The position numbers and the translations under genes were made by a program. This document shows, in pieces, positions 54,354-63,812 of a stretch of 64,000 nucleotides of DNA. The DNA comes from Enterobacillus tribolii (GTDB lineage Bacteria > Pseudomonadota > Gammaproteobacteria > Enterobacterales > Enterobacteriaceae). The notes below the pieces were generated by a model, which ran no database searches, was not told where the DNA came from, and saw nothing but the letters and a program-made list of their open reading frames with translations. The stretch is from contig NZ_QRAP01000001.1 of assembly GCF_003363015.1 (NCBI RefSeq), positions 667,162 through 731,161 of the forward strand, given 5' to 3'. The first letter of the stretch is position 1. Every line of letters begins with the position of its first letter.

Positions 54354-54806
54354 TCAGGACGTTTTGGTCAGGGTAAGTACGCCGTTATCGTACCAATAGA
54401 GCTGAACAGTTTGCGTATTGCCGGGTTTGATCACCGCCCCCGATCCCGGCCCCCAGACGGTGTCGCCGCAGATGACGTTGAACCCGCCCGCCACACGGTA
54501 ACCGGCATCGGGATCGTTATCGTCTGCCGGCGTCAGATGCGGACGGGAATAGCAGTTGTCCTGAAGATGCTCGCCCGGGCTGTCGCCGCCGCCTTTGAGC
54601 CAGACAATGCCGTCCGCGCTGAATTGCAGCTCAGCGCCCATATAAAGGGGATCGTTCTCAACCAGTGCCTGAATGGCCCCGTCGTTAGCCAACTGAACGC
54701 CCGTCACCCGCCATTTGCCGATCATGTCCTTATAACCGAAAGCGGCGGCGGACGCCGATGTACTGACCGCCATCGCCGCCATCAGCAACACACTTTTCTT
54801 ATTCAT
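54354..54806 (-). CDS. Small secreted protein of unknown function
   Basis: 150 residues with a clear signal peptide (MNKKSVLLMAAMAVST, cleavage near SASAA-AFGYK). The mature domain begins MIGKWRVTGVQL, which recalls lipocalin-like or META-type small beta proteins, and has two cysteines (DNCYSRP, NVICGDT) likely disulfide-linked. The final strand is QLYWYDNGVLTLTK. I do not recognise the family. It stands alone, convergent with the EamA gene. Confidence 0.65.
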   Translation of the reverse strand: MNKKSVLLMAAMAVSTSASAAAFGYKDMIGKWRVTGVQLANDGAIQALVENDPLYMGAELQFSADGIVWLKGGGDSPGEHLQDNCYSRPHLTPADDNDPDAGYRVAGGFNVICGDTVWGPGSGAVIKPGNTQTVQLYWYDNGVLTLTKTS

Positions 54807-54910
54807 AGATATCCCCTGGAATCTGCCGTTTATCTGCTGTAAACGTTAGGTGAAGCGACGATCAAAGTAAATAAAACGGCCGCCGGGAATTTTCGCTTTA
54901 AGGCAAATTA

Positions 54911-54937
54911 TTGGTTCACGTCATAAACGTGAACCAA
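54911..54937. repeat. Perfect inverted repeat downstream of the mhb operon
   Basis: Arms TTGGTTCACGT and ACGTGAACCAA around CATAA. It lies 23 bases past the mhbM stop. It could be a terminator for the mhb operon (weak T content on the minus side) or a protein-binding palindrome. Confidence 0.5.
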
Positions 54938-54959
54938 TTTGTCGTGTTTTGCCGTGAAA

Positions 54960-56153
54960 TCAGCGCGGTTTCAGGCAATTTTCCTCTTTCCAGCCATACA
55001 GCCACTCTAATGCGCGGTAGTATTCCTGCTGGGTTTTGCCCTGCCAGAGCAAATTACGCACCTGACGCTCCACGCCTTCGGCATGGTAAAGCCGCCCCAT
55101 CTCGCGCGTTGACCACACGATACGTGCCGTGCGCGGAATACGAACGGACTCATACAGCCGGAAGCCTTTCACCGCATCGCCGTCGCAGGCTTTAATGGCT
55201 TCGCCGAGCGTGACCGCATCTTCCAGCGCCATACAGGCACCCTGCGCCATATATTGCGCGACCGGATGCGCGGCATCGCCCAGCAGCGTTACCCTGCCGT
55301 GCCCCCAGGATGCGACCGGCTCGCGATCCGCCGTGGCCCAGCGCCGCCATGAGGTGGGTTTGTCCAGCATCTGACGCGGACGCGGGTGAATGCCTTCGAA
55401 GTAAGAGAGCACCTCTTCCTTACTGCCGTCTGTCACGCCCCACTCTTCCTCTTTGCGGCTGTGGAACGTAACCACCAGGTTATACTGGCTCCCGCCGCGC
55501 AGCGGGTAATGCACCAGGTGACAACGCGGGCCGGCCCACAGCACCGGCGCATTGATGCGCAGATCTTCCGGCATGTTTTCGCTGTCGATAACCGCGCGGT
55601 AAACCACGTGCCCGGTCACCCGCGGTTTGTCGCCCAGCGTGGAAGCCCGCACCACTGATTTACCGCCGTCGCAGCCGACCAGAATATCCGCTTCATAGCG
55701 ATTGCCTTCCTCGTCAAAAACCTCGACGTTGTCGTCATTCACCCGGATATCAACCACTTTCGTCGACGTTTTATAACTGACGCGCGGGTTTTTCAGCGCG
55801 GCCTGCCAAACGGTGTCATGAATATCGACGCGATGGATAACCGCGTAAGGCCCGCCGAAGTGATCGCGGAACGCTTGCCCGGTCTCGATGCGCACCACTT
55901 CGTGGGCGTCAATCGCATCCATCATGGAAATATGATCGGTATGCACCGCACGTTCGCGCGCCACCTGCCCTACGCCCAGGCTGTCCAGCGCGGAAAACGC
56001 ATTCGGCCCCAGCTGAATGCCCGCGCCGATCTCGCCGATTTCATGGGCCTGTTCCAGTAACATCACATTAATGCCCGCACGGGCCAGAGACAGCGCCGTT
56101 GCCGCGCCGCCAATACCGCCACCGACAACGATGGCACTTTGCGTTTTGCTCAT
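54960..56153 (-). CDS. mhbM: 3-Hydroxybenzoate 6-monooxygenase MhbM
   Basis: 397 residues, class A flavin hydroxylase. FAD motif VVGGGIGGAATALSLARAG (~9-27), GIQLGPNAFSALDSLG, DG motif ILVGCDGGKSVVR (~160-172), GD motif VTLLGDAAHPVAQYMAQGA (~290-308). It converts 3-hydroxybenzoate to gentisate with NADH and oxygen. The substrate call rests on the gentisate-pathway genes upstream in the same operon (order T-D-H-I-M, as in Klebsiella). It is the last gene. Confidence 0.92.
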   Translation of the reverse strand: MSKTQSAIVVGGGIGGAATALSLARAGINVMLLEQAHEIGEIGAGIQLGPNAFSALDSLGVGQVARERAVHTDHISMMDAIDAHEVVRIETGQAFRDHFGGPYAVIHRVDIHDTVWQAALKNPRVSYKTSTKVVDIRVNDDNVEVFDEEGNRYEADILVGCDGGKSVVRASTLGDKPRVTGHVVYRAVIDSENMPEDLRINAPVLWAGPRCHLVHYPLRGGSQYNLVVTFHSRKEEEWGVTDGSKEEVLSYFEGIHPRPRQMLDKPTSWRRWATADREPVASWGHGRVTLLGDAAHPVAQYMAQGACMALEDAVTLGEAIKACDGDAVKGFRLYESVRIPRTARIVWSTREMGRLYHAEGVERQVRNLLWQGKTQQEYYRALEWLYGWKEENCLKPR

Positions 56154-56204
56154 AATTGTTCTCCTTCAGCAATTTTCCCCGGTAACTTTCCCCGGAACCC
56201 CGCT

Positions 56205-56852
56205 TTACACGGGGATCACGTCTGCCTGATGTTCCGGCGCCGCGGCAATAAATGCCGGTAGTCCGGTGCAATGTTGATAAACCCGCTGACAGCGCGGGTA
56301 TGCGGACAGCTCACATCCCATACGTTTGGCGTTGGCCCATTGCGGAATCAGGCAACAATCCGCCAGGGTTACACGCCCGCCGACGCAGTAGTCGCCGGAG
56401 TCCGCCTGCTCCAGCAGACGTTCTACCGCGCTCAGCCCCTGCTCGATCCAGTGGGCGTACCAGCGTTTTTTCTCCGCGTCGGATACCTTCAGCTCATCGC
56501 TCAGGTAGCGCAGAACGCGCATGTTGTTCACCGGATGAATATCACAGGCGATCGCCAGCGCGATCTCCAGCACCTGCGCCCGCTGCCGCTCGTCATCCGG
56601 CACCAGTAAAGGCGCGGGATAACGGCGATCCAGATAGTCGATTATCGCCAGCGACTGGCCGATATCCTGCCCGTTATCGGTGATCAGCGTGGGCACTACC
56701 GCCATCGGGTTCCGGCGCAGATAGTCCTCACGGAATTGCTCGCCGTTGCGGATGTTGACCCCCAGGGCGTCGTAGTCAATGCCCTTCAGCGCCAGGACAA
56801 TGCGCACGCGGTACGACGCCGAGCTGTTGAAAAAGGTGAATAACTTCATCAT
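56205..56852 (-). CDS. mhbI: Maleylpyruvate isomerase MhbI (zeta-class glutathione transferase)
   Basis: 215 residues with the zeta-GST glutathione motif FFNSSASYRVRIVLALKGI (~8-26; SSxSYRVR), PTLITDNGQDIGQSLAIIDYLD and VGGRVTLADCCLIPQW (~158-173). It isomerises maleylpyruvate to fumarylpyruvate using glutathione. It lies 22 bases downstream of the hydrolase gene and 51 upstream of mhbM. Confidence 0.92.
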   Translation of the reverse strand: MMKLFTFFNSSASYRVRIVLALKGIDYDALGVNIRNGEQFREDYLRRNPMAVVPTLITDNGQDIGQSLAIIDYLDRRYPAPLLVPDDERQRAQVLEIALAIACDIHPVNNMRVLRYLSDELKVSDAEKKRWYAHWIEQGLSAVERLLEQADSGDYCVGGRVTLADCCLIPQWANAKRMGCELSAYPRCQRVYQHCTGLPAFIAAAPEHQADVIPV

Positions 56853-56874
56853 TTCATCCTTATCCCGTACCGTT

Positions 56875-57576
56875 TCAGCGGATAACGACAGTCAGATCCG
56901 ATAACCCTTCAACGCCGCAGGTGATGGTGTCGCCTTTCACCACCGGGCCAACACCTTCCGGTGTTCCGGTGTAGATCAGGTCGCCCGGCTGCAGCTCGAA
57001 AAACGCGGAAAGGTAGCTGATGGTTTCCGCCACCGACCAGATAAGGAAATTCACGCCACTACGCTGATGGTCTTCACCGTTGACCTGCAGCCAGATCCCG
57101 GCCTGTTCAACGTTGTTACAGGTCGCCGCCGGATAAATCGGCCCGATGGGCGCGGAGCGGTCGAAAGCTTTACCGATTTCCCACGGCCGCCCCATTTTGC
57201 GCATTTCCATCTGACGATCGCGGCGCGTCATGTCCAGCCCGGTGGCGTAGCCGTAAACGTGCTCCAGTGCGTTCTCGACCGGAATGTCCTTGCCGCCTTT
57301 GCCAATCGCCGCCACCAGTTCGATTTCGTAGTGGTAGTTGTCGGTTTGCGCCGGGTAATCCAGCGTCAGCGTTTCCCCTTCTTTCACCGGTACAACCGCA
57401 TCGCCCGGTTTGCAGAAGAAGAACGGCGGCTCACGATCCGGATCGAACCCCATCTCACGGGCGTGCGCCGCGTAGTTACGACCGACACAATAAACACGGC
57501 GAACCGGGAACAGCGCATCGCTGCCAACAACCGGTACGGCAACCTGTGGGGCGGGAGAAAAAACGTACTGACTCAT
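56875..57576 (-). CDS. mhbH: Fumarylpyruvate hydrolase MhbH (FAH family)
   Basis: 233 residues of the fumarylacetoacetate hydrolase fold. [14 protein letters not shown] (~31-44), metal-binding glutamates in [11 protein letters not shown] (~82-92) and aspartate in [11 protein letters not shown] (~110-120), end [12 protein letters not shown]. It cleaves fumarylpyruvate into fumarate and pyruvate, completing the pathway. GGAG precedes the ATG. Confidence 0.92.
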   Translation of the reverse strand: MSQYVFSPAPQVAVPVVGSDALFPVRRVYCVGRNYAAHAREMGFDPDREPPFFFCKPGDAVVPVKEGETLTLDYPAQTDNYHYEIELVAAIGKGGKDIPVENALEHVYGYATGLDMTRRDRQMEMRKMGRPWEIGKAFDRSAPIGPIYPAATCNNVEQAGIWLQVNGEDHQRSGVNFLIWSVAETISYLSAFFELQPGDLIYTGTPEGVGPVVKGDTITCGVEGLSDLTVVIR

Positions 57577-57620
57577 AGCGAACTCCTTAAAAAATCATCA
57601 ACGTAAATATGAATGGCGTA

Positions 57621-58658
57621 TCAACCGCGCATTTCGCGGAACAATCCCAGCGCTTCCTGCACCGGACGGTCGGAAAAACTGAACAGTACGGTGTCGGCGA
57701 GGCTCTCAATGCTGAGCGGCTGCCATGACGGCACGACGAAAATGTCCTTCGGCGCGAAGGTGAACTGTTCTTTACCTATCGTGACCCGGCCTTCCCCTTC
57801 CACCACATGATAGATAGTGCTGTCGGTAGCGCGGATCGGCTGCGTGGTTAACCCGCGCGGCAACAGTTGCATGAACGTCGCCATGGTCGGCATCGGGTGG
57901 CCACCGTTGGCCGGGTTGACGTAACGCAGCTTGAAGCCTTCGCATTCGTCGGGATCGCCGTTACGGCTGAGCTGCTCCAGCGCCTCGCGGCTGCGGTCGT
58001 AGCGATAGTTGAAAATCGGCGACGAATTGCCGGATTGATAGCGCACCGGCAGCATGTTGGCGGCATAGCGCGGCAGGTAATCGCCCATCGGACGGGTAAC
58101 CGGCTGTTGATCTTCCGGGTAATTTTCCGCGAAGGCGCAGCCAAGATAGTTAACCAGCGGCAGATCCAGGCCATCGAGCCATACCACCGGCTCGTTGCCG
58201 GGGTTGCCGTGATCGTGCCAGCGCCACTGCGGCGTCAGGATGAAGTCGCCCGGATGCATCATGGTGCGTTCGCCGTCCACGGCGGTGAAGGCGCCCTGTC
58301 CTTCTACGATAAAACGCAGGGCCGACTGGGTATGGCGGTGGCTCGGCGCCACTTCGCCCGGCATGATTAATTGCAGGCCGGCATACAATGAGGAGGTAAT
58401 CGACGCCTGACCGCGCAGCGACGGGTTCTCCAGCACCAACACCCGGCGCACCGCTTCTTTAGCGCCGATCAGCTCGCCGCTTTTCATCAGGAACGGGCGC
58501 ACCTGCTGGTAGTTCCATAAGGCGGGCACTGCCGGCGTATGCGGCGACGGCGGCACCAGTTGATGCAGGGATTCCCACAACGGAGACAAATTCAGCGTGG
58601 CGATTTCCTGATAAAAGCTTTCCCGGCGGCTTGGCGCGGTAGCATGAATTTCGTACAT
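57621..58658 (-). CDS. mhbD: Gentisate 1,2-dioxygenase MhbD
   Basis: 345 residues from the ATG at 58658 (AAGGAG upstream), the usual length; the frame extends 29 codons further into the transporter region without support. Bicupin protein: the N-terminal cupin carries the iron ligands in [16 protein letters not shown] (~105-120) and WRWHDHGN (~150); the C-terminal cupin has [15 protein letters not shown]. It opens the gentisate ring to maleylpyruvate with iron(II) and oxygen. Confidence 0.93.
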   Translation of the reverse strand: MYEIHATAPSRRESFYQEIATLNLSPLWESLHQLVPPSPHTPAVPALWNYQQVRPFLMKSGELIGAKEAVRRVLVLENPSLRGQASITSSLYAGLQLIMPGEVAPSHRHTQSALRFIVEGQGAFTAVDGERTMMHPGDFILTPQWRWHDHGNPGNEPVVWLDGLDLPLVNYLGCAFAENYPEDQQPVTRPMGDYLPRYAANMLPVRYQSGNSSPIFNYRYDRSREALEQLSRNGDPDECEGFKLRYVNPANGGHPMPTMATFMQLLPRGLTTQPIRATDSTIYHVVEGEGRVTIGKEQFTFAPKDIFVVPSWQPLSIESLADTVLFSFSDRPVQEALGLFREMRG

Positions 58659-58678
58659 ATCAGACTCCTTCTTCGGTG

Positions 58679-60049
58679 TTATTTGCTCAGTGCGGACACG
58701 CGGGTGGCGGAAACCGCGAACTGCGTACGTCGTCCGTATATCCACAGCCCGATCAGGGCCACGGCAGCCGTTACGGCTGGCAGGGAGATCACCAGGAACA
58801 TCGCGCTAAAGGAGATATTCCATGCCAGCATCATTCCCCCGCTCAGCGACCCGACGATGGCGCCGCAGCGGCCCATGGCGTTCGACCAACTTACGCCGGT
58901 CGCCCGGCAGCGCGTGGGGTACAGGGAGGCGGCCAGCGCATTCAGCCCGACCTGCGATCCGCTGATGCCGATGCCGGTGCCAAATACCGCCAGCGACATG
59001 GCCCACAACGAGCCTTCACTGACGCTGATTAAAACAATGCAGACGGCGCCAAAGGCATAGCTGATGGCCAGCGTCCAGTAAGGATTGAAGCGGTCCATCA
59101 ACTGACCGAGCAGCAGCGCGCCGGCGGTGCCCCCGATCTGGAAAGAGGCGGTCACCCAGGCGGCATGCTGAAGATCGATACCGCCGCTGTTGAGCATGGT
59201 TGGCAGCCAGCTCGACAGTGAATAGATGATCAGCAGACTCATGAAGAAAACACACCACAGCAGCAGCGTGACCGGAAAAACGCCTTCTGCGAACAGCGTG
59301 GTGACGGCGCTTTTTCCGTTATTGCCCTTCGCTTCTTTCTCATCCAGATGAAACTGCACGCCGGTATAGTCTTTCCCGGTAATTCTGTGCAGCACTTCGC
59401 CAATTTTTTCCGGCTGTTTGCCGCTCAGCACACGGTAGCGCGGCGACTCCGGCAATATCCACAGCAGCACCACGCTCAATGCTATCGGCAGCACGCCGCC
59501 CAGAATCAGGATGCCCTCCCAGCCGATCACCGGCACCCACTGGGCGCTGACCACGCCGCCCAAGGCGGACCCCAGCGTGAAGCCGCAAAACATCAGGGTT
59601 ACCAACCCGGCGCGCCGGCGGGCGGGAACGAATTCCGACGTCAGCGTAATGGCGTTGGGCATTGCGCCGCCCAGCCCCAGCCCGGTCAGGAAACGCAGCA
59701 GCGTCAGCATGCTCATGTCCTGCGCGAAGGCGGAAAGTACGCTCATCAGGCCGAAAAACGCCACGCTCAGCCACATGATGTTTTTACGCCCGAAGCGGTC
59801 GGCCAGCGGGCCGAACATCAGCGCCCCGAGGGTCAGGCCGAATAAGCCGGCGCCGAACAGCGGCGCCAGATGCGCTGCATCCAGTTGCCATTGATGGCGT
59901 ATTGCCGGTGCGATAAAGCCGATGGCTGCGGTGTCAAATCCGTCCAGGGTAACGACCAGAAAGCAACAGACCAGCACCCGCCACTGAAAGGCGGATACGG
60001 GCGCAGCATCAATGACCTCCTGAATTGTCATGCTACGGGGTTGGTTCAT
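58679..60049 (-). CDS. mhbT: 3-Hydroxybenzoate transporter MhbT (MFS, aromatic acid:H+ symporter family)
   Basis: 456 residues from the ATG at 60049 (GAGG seven bases upstream). Twelve helices; AAHS-family features include [15 protein letters not shown] (~32-46), the motif [16 protein letters not shown] (~80-94) and PESPRYRV (~215). It imports 3-hydroxybenzoate or related aromatic acids. First gene of the mhbTDHIM operon, divergent from mhbR with 159 bases between. Confidence 0.9.
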   Translation of the reverse strand: MNQPRSMTIQEVIDAAPVSAFQWRVLVCCFLVVTLDGFDTAAIGFIAPAIRHQWQLDAAHLAPLFGAGLFGLTLGALMFGPLADRFGRKNIMWLSVAFFGLMSVLSAFAQDMSMLTLLRFLTGLGLGGAMPNAITLTSEFVPARRRAGLVTLMFCGFTLGSALGGVVSAQWVPVIGWEGILILGGVLPIALSVVLLWILPESPRYRVLSGKQPEKIGEVLHRITGKDYTGVQFHLDEKEAKGNNGKSAVTTLFAEGVFPVTLLLWCVFFMSLLIIYSLSSWLPTMLNSGGIDLQHAAWVTASFQIGGTAGALLLGQLMDRFNPYWTLAISYAFGAVCIVLISVSEGSLWAMSLAVFGTGIGISGSQVGLNALAASLYPTRCRATGVSWSNAMGRCGAIVGSLSGGMMLAWNISFSAMFLVISLPAVTAAVALIGLWIYGRRTQFAVSATRVSALSK

Positions 60050-60187
60050 CTTTTGGCCTCGCAATTGTAGGTTGAGGATTTATTTGTGATTGTTTTGTGA
60101 GTTGCGTTGCGAAAATGTGTATTCAATGTGATGAGAAGTACTATGTATTCTGATGGTGTGAAAAGATAATGGTATTTCGGCCCGACC

Positions 60188-60205
60188 TATAACCTGGGGG
60201 TTATA
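60188..60205. promoter_or_regulatory. Perfect inverted repeat in the mhbT-mhbR intergenic region
   Basis: TATAACC-TGGG-GGTTATA, seven-base arms. It ends three bases before the mhbR start codon and covers its ribosome-binding region, so binding there would block mhbR expression. I recall a repeat of the ATAACC-N4-GGTTAT form reported for Klebsiella MhbR; that should be checked. Confidence 0.65.
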
Positions 60206-60208
60206 TCA

Positions 60209-61138
60209 GTGAGCGACTGGACGCAAAAACTGAAGGTGCAGCATTTAAGGCTGCTGATATGCATCGGCGAACAGGGGAATCTGTCGCAGGTGGCCGGTAT
60301 GATGAACATCACCCAGCCGGCGCTGTCGAAATGGCTTGCCGCGCTGGAAGACGATATCGGACTGACGTTGTTTGAACGCCACAGTAAAGGGCTGCGCCCT
60401 TCAGCAGGCGGGCGGCTGATGCTGGAACATGCCCGGCGTATCCTGAACGATCTGGAACGCTCGCGCGCAGACATCGAGCAGTTTAAACAAGGCGCGCAGG
60501 GAAGCCTGCTGGTTGGCTGTTCGCCGGTAGCGACCGACTGCGTCGCACAGGCGCTGCTGCCGCTGACCGCCGACTACCCGACGCTGCGGTTACAGGTGGT
60601 GGAAAACGTGATGACGCCCCTGCTGCAAAGCCTGCTGTCCGCCAAGCTGGACGTGGTGGTCGGCCGCGTCGGCGGGCGGGCGCTGGAGCTGCCGCTGAAC
60701 TACCGGGTGCTGTATACCGAACCGGTTTGCTTCGTCAGCAACCGCGAACATCCGCTGGCGTGCAAGAAAAGCATCACCTGGCAGGACTTGCTGGATTACC
60801 GTTGGATCGTCTGGCCGACCGGCACGCCGATCCGGGTCAGCATCGATAATGCGCTGGTCGAGCACGGCGTCATGCTGCCGGAGAATTACCTCGAATCCTC
60901 ATCGATGAGTGTCACCCTTAATATGGTACAGGCCAGCGAGATGGTGTCGATCCTCTCTTTACGGCTGGCGCAGCGCTACGAGGAACAAGGGCAACTGGCG
61001 ATTTTACCGCTGCCCCGTATTGAACAAAAAGGCAGCGTAGGCGTTTTCTGGCGTAAAAATGAAACGCCCTCCGGCGTGTTGCAGCGCTTTTTAATCCATC
61101 TGCACACCACCTCTGCCGGCGACGAATCCCCCGCTTAA
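60209..61138 (+). CDS. mhbR: LysR-family activator MhbR of the 3-hydroxybenzoate operon
   Basis: 309 residues, starting with GTG after a GGGGG run. HTH: QGNLSQVAGMMNITQPALSKW (~22-42) then LEDDIGLTLFERHSKGL. The effector domain begins GSLLVGCSPVATDC. It is divergent from mhbT and should respond to 3-hydroxybenzoate. Its stop overlaps the qseC stop on the other strand by four bases. Confidence 0.88.
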   Translation: MSDWTQKLKVQHLRLLICIGEQGNLSQVAGMMNITQPALSKWLAALEDDIGLTLFERHSKGLRPSAGGRLMLEHARRILNDLERSRADIEQFKQGAQGSLLVGCSPVATDCVAQALLPLTADYPTLRLQVVENVMTPLLQSLLSAKLDVVVGRVGGRALELPLNYRVLYTEPVCFVSNREHPLACKKSITWQDLLDYRWIVWPTGTPIRVSIDNALVEHGVMLPENYLESSSMSVTLNMVQASEMVSILSLRLAQRYEEQGQLAILPLPRIEQKGSVGVFWRKNETPSGVLQRFLIHLHTTSAGDESPA

Positions 61139-62481
61139 CCATTTACCTCGGCGCGAAAACCGCCCTGCGGCCGGTTGCCGAAGGTAACCTGCAGCCCGTG
61201 CAGATCCGCGATACGCTGTACGATGGATAATCCCAGTCCGCTGCCGGTTTTCTCCTGACCTGGCGGGCGATAAAACCGCTCCCCGATCCGTGCCAGCGCC
61301 TCGGCGTCAACGCCGGGGCCATCGTCTTCCACACGGAATCCCCGGACAGTCAGCACGACGTCCGTTTTGCCGCCTGCCTGGCCGTAGCGGATAGCGTTAT
61401 CCAGTAAATTGCGGATCATGACGCTTAATAAGACGGAATTTCCCCGCAGCGGTGCCGGTTCCCCTTCCCGTTTCAGGGCAATTTCCACCCCGGCCTGTGC
61501 GGCATAGGGGTAGATATCGGCGATAGTGCTTTGCAGTAAGGCATCCCACTGCACGGTTTCAGCATCGTCCAGCGCCAACCGGTTATCCAGTCGCGACAGA
61601 ACCAACAGTTGATCGACGACCCGACTGGCGCGGTCAATACCGATGGTCAGGTTTTTCAGCGCATGAAGGCGGACGTGCTCGTCATCCCCGGACAGTTGAA
61701 CCACTTCAGCCTGCACTTTCAGCGCCGCCAGGGGGCTGCGCAGTTCATGGGCCGCATCCGAGGTGAAGCGCCGCTCCCGTTCCAGCATTGCGCCGGTGCG
61801 GATGAAAAGTCCGTTAAGCGCATTCAGCAACGGCAGCACTTCGCTCGGCAAATTGTCCGTTTCCAGGGTTTCAGTCTCATCAGGCCTGCGCGCCTGCAGC
61901 CGTCCGGCAATACGGCGCAGCGGCGACAGCGCCCGTCCGATCAGCACGATCATCAGCACCAACAGGATTGGCAGAGCAATCAACCATGGCAAAAGCTGAG
62001 TGCTCACGATAGCAAACGCCATGTCATCACGGTATTCCCACTCCTGCCCGACGGCGATCACATGCTCGCCGTCCGCCGACGCCAGCCAGACAATACGCCA
62101 GGGATCATTACTGTCATCAATCAGGGCGTCGACAAAGCCATCATGCTGATAGTTAAAGATGAAATCGCGGCCGTTGTCGCCGTCGTTAAGCACCATATCG
62201 CCGTTGCGGGTAAAGATGGCGAAGGCCAGCGCATCGTCATCCTGTTCACCCCGGAACTTACGCACCGTCTTTTTGGTTTCACGCAGTTGGCCTTCACCGC
62301 GTAAATGGCCGGGATCGATAACGGAAAGGCGTTTGGCGAACACCATCTGCTGGGTGTCGAACAGTTCATTGATGTGGCTGCGTGTCTGATCCCAGGCCAG
62401 AACGCTGGCGACGCACCAGGTCAGCAATGCCAGCAGGCCGAATGAGACGATCAGGCGGGCGCGGAGACTGGAACGTATCAT
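61135..62481 (-). CDS. qseC: Sensor histidine kinase QseC
   Basis: 448 residues (E. coli 449). Two membrane helices (~10-30 and ~160-180) flank a periplasmic sensor. After a HAMP linker the phosphoacceptor histidine sits in [17 protein letters not shown] (~240-256). ATP-binding boxes: [19 protein letters not shown] and [17 protein letters not shown]. QseC phosphorylates QseB and has been linked to quorum and adrenergic signalling and to cross-talk with PmrAB. Its ATG overlaps the qseB stop by four bases. Confidence 0.92.
   Translation of the reverse strand: MIRSSLRARLIVSFGLLALLTWCVASVLAWDQTRSHINELFDTQQMVFAKRLSVIDPGHLRGEGQLRETKKTVRKFRGEQDDDALAFAIFTRNGDMVLNDGDNGRDFIFNYQHDGFVDALIDDSNDPWRIVWLASADGEHVIAVGQEWEYRDDMAFAIVSTQLLPWLIALPILLVLMIVLIGRALSPLRRIAGRLQARRPDETETLETDNLPSEVLPLLNALNGLFIRTGAMLERERRFTSDAAHELRSPLAALKVQAEVVQLSGDDEHVRLHALKNLTIGIDRASRVVDQLLVLSRLDNRLALDDAETVQWDALLQSTIADIYPYAAQAGVEIALKREGEPAPLRGNSVLLSVMIRNLLDNAIRYGQAGGKTDVVLTVRGFRVEDDGPGVDAEALARIGERFYRPPGQEKTGSGLGLSIVQRIADLHGLQVTFGNRPQGGFRAEVNG
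61462..61469 (-). other. KOPS octamer, pointing left toward dif
   Basis: CCCTTCCC on the plus strand, inside qseC, right of dif. Confidence 0.6.
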
Positions 62482-63140
62482 GCGCCGTCTCCCAGGATAT
62501 AACCCACGCCGTGTACCGTACGGATGAAGCTGTTACCCAGCTTACGGCGCAGGTGGTGAATGTGAACTTCAACCGCGTTACTGCTGACCTCCTCGTCCCA
62601 GTTATAGAGTTTTTCTTCAATCAGGGCGCGCGGCAGCACCCGGCCGGCATTCAGCAAAAACAGCTCAAGCAGCGCCAGCTCCCTGGGTTTCAGTATCAAA
62701 GGCTGTTTACGTAAGGTAACGCTGCGCGAAGCCGGATCAAAGCAGACATCGCCATGACGCAGGGCCGGCGTTACCTGACCGTGACTGCGGCGAATCAGCG
62801 CCTGCAGGCGTGCGGCAACCTCCGCCAGCGCGAACGGCTTGCACAAATAGTCATCCGCCCCCTGCTGCAAACCGGAAACCCGCTGCTCCAGCGCATCGCG
62901 GGCCGTCAGGATCAGCACGGGCTCCTGATGCCCCCGTTTACGCCACTCCCGCAGAATATCCAGTCCGTCCAGGCCCGGCAGGCTGAGATCCAGCACCACG
63001 GCGTCATAAGGTGCGGCATCCAGCGCCTGTAGTCCGGTTTTTCCCTCGGTGAACCAGTCTACGCTGAACCCCAGTTTAATCAGTCCGGCTTTAATGCCGT
63101 CGCCGATCAGGGCGTCGTCTTCTATCAGTAAAATGCGCAT
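62478..63140 (-). CDS. qseB: OmpR-family response regulator QseB
   Basis: 220 residues. Receiver domain: acidic pocket EDD (7-9), phosphoacceptor Asp in [12 protein letters not shown] (~51), LTARD and the lysine in [14 protein letters not shown] (~101). The winged-helix DNA-binding domain ends [29 protein letters not shown]. Nearly collinear with E. coli QseB. First gene of the qseBC operon, divergent from ygiW as in E. coli. Confidence 0.95.
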   Translation of the reverse strand: MRILLIEDDALIGDGIKAGLIKLGFSVDWFTEGKTGLQALDAAPYDAVVLDLSLPGLDGLDILREWRKRGHQEPVLILTARDALEQRVSGLQQGADDYLCKPFALAEVAARLQALIRRSHGQVTPALRHGDVCFDPASRSVTLRKQPLILKPRELALLELFLLNAGRVLPRALIEEKLYNWDEEVSSNAVEVHIHHLRRKLGNSFIRTVHGVGYILGDGA

Positions 63141-63220
63141 TTGCTGCTACCTTATCGCTTCATCCCGCCTGTAATGTAAGACGGGGCAAAAGCGCTTGTA
63201 CAGCACCAATCCGCTATTTC

Positions 63221-63228
63221 CCCTTCCC
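63221..63228 (-). other. KOPS octamer, pointing left toward dif
   Basis: CCCTTCCC on the plus strand (GGGAAGGG on the minus strand), in the qseB-ygiW spacer, right of dif. Confidence 0.6.
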
Positions 63229-63267
63229 GATCATAATTTTGCACAAAACGGCTATTTCACGTTTTCC

Positions 63268-63283
63268 CTTAAGATTTCGTTAA
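63268..63283. promoter_or_regulatory. QseB/PmrA-type box before ygiW
   Basis: CTTAA-GATTTC-GTTAA matches the CTTAA-N6-CTTAA direct repeat of QseB/PmrA sites at nine of ten positions. It lies about 87-102 bases upstream of ygiW and 128 from qseB, so either promoter could be controlled. Confidence 0.5.
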
Positions 63284-63369
63284 TAACTGTCTGCTTTAAT
63301 CTGTTGCAGATGACCGGTTACTTTTCTGGCTTACGCTAATGAGCCATTCAACAGATGAGAGAAAAGAAA

Positions 63370-63774
63370 ATGAAAAAGATGACGATTATGGTTTTGGCCG
63401 CCGCACTGATCGGCGCCCCGGCGCTGGCACAAAACGGTGGTTTTGTTGATCCGAATGCAACGACGACGCAAACCACGCAGAGCGCTCCCCGGGGAGGATT
63501 CGAGGGACCGGGCAGCAGCCTGACGACGGTGGAAAATGCAAAATCGCTCAATGACGACGCCTGGGTGATTCTGCGCGGGAATATTGAGCGCCGTATCAGC
63601 GAAGACACCTACATATTCCGCGATAAGTCCGGCACCATTAACGTTGAAATTGATCGTAAACGCTGGAACGGCCAAACCATTACCCCGCAGGACACCATTG
63701 AGATCCGCGGTAAAGTGGATAAAGACTGGAACTCCACGGAAATAGACGTAAAACAGGTGAATAAGATTAATTAA
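63370..63774 (+). CDS. ygiW: Periplasmic OB-fold (BOF family) stress protein YgiW/VisP
   Basis: 134 residues from the ATG at 63370, which begins the signal peptide (MKKMTIMVLAAAL, cleavage near ALA-QNGGF); an ATG five codons earlier is possible. The mature BOF domain follows E. coli YgiW: LTTVENAKSLNDDAWVILRGN, DTYIFRDKSGTINVEID, RWNGQTITPQDTIEIRG, VDKDWNSTEIDVKQV. YgiW/VisP binds peptidoglycan sugars in Salmonella and is induced by stress through QseBC/PmrAB. Confidence 0.93.
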   Translation: MKKMTIMVLAAALIGAPALAQNGGFVDPNATTTQTTQSAPRGGFEGPGSSLTTVENAKSLNDDAWVILRGNIERRISEDTYIFRDKSGTINVEIDRKRWNGQTITPQDTIEIRGKVDKDWNSTEIDVKQVNKIN

Positions 63775-63782
63775 CCCCCGGG

Positions 63783-63812
63783 CAGGAGAAGTACTTCACT
63801 TCTCCTGTTTTT
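63783..63812 (+). terminator. Terminator after ygiW
   Basis: Stem CAGGAGAAGT with ACTTCTCCTG around ACTTC, followed by TTTTT. Confidence 0.85.
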
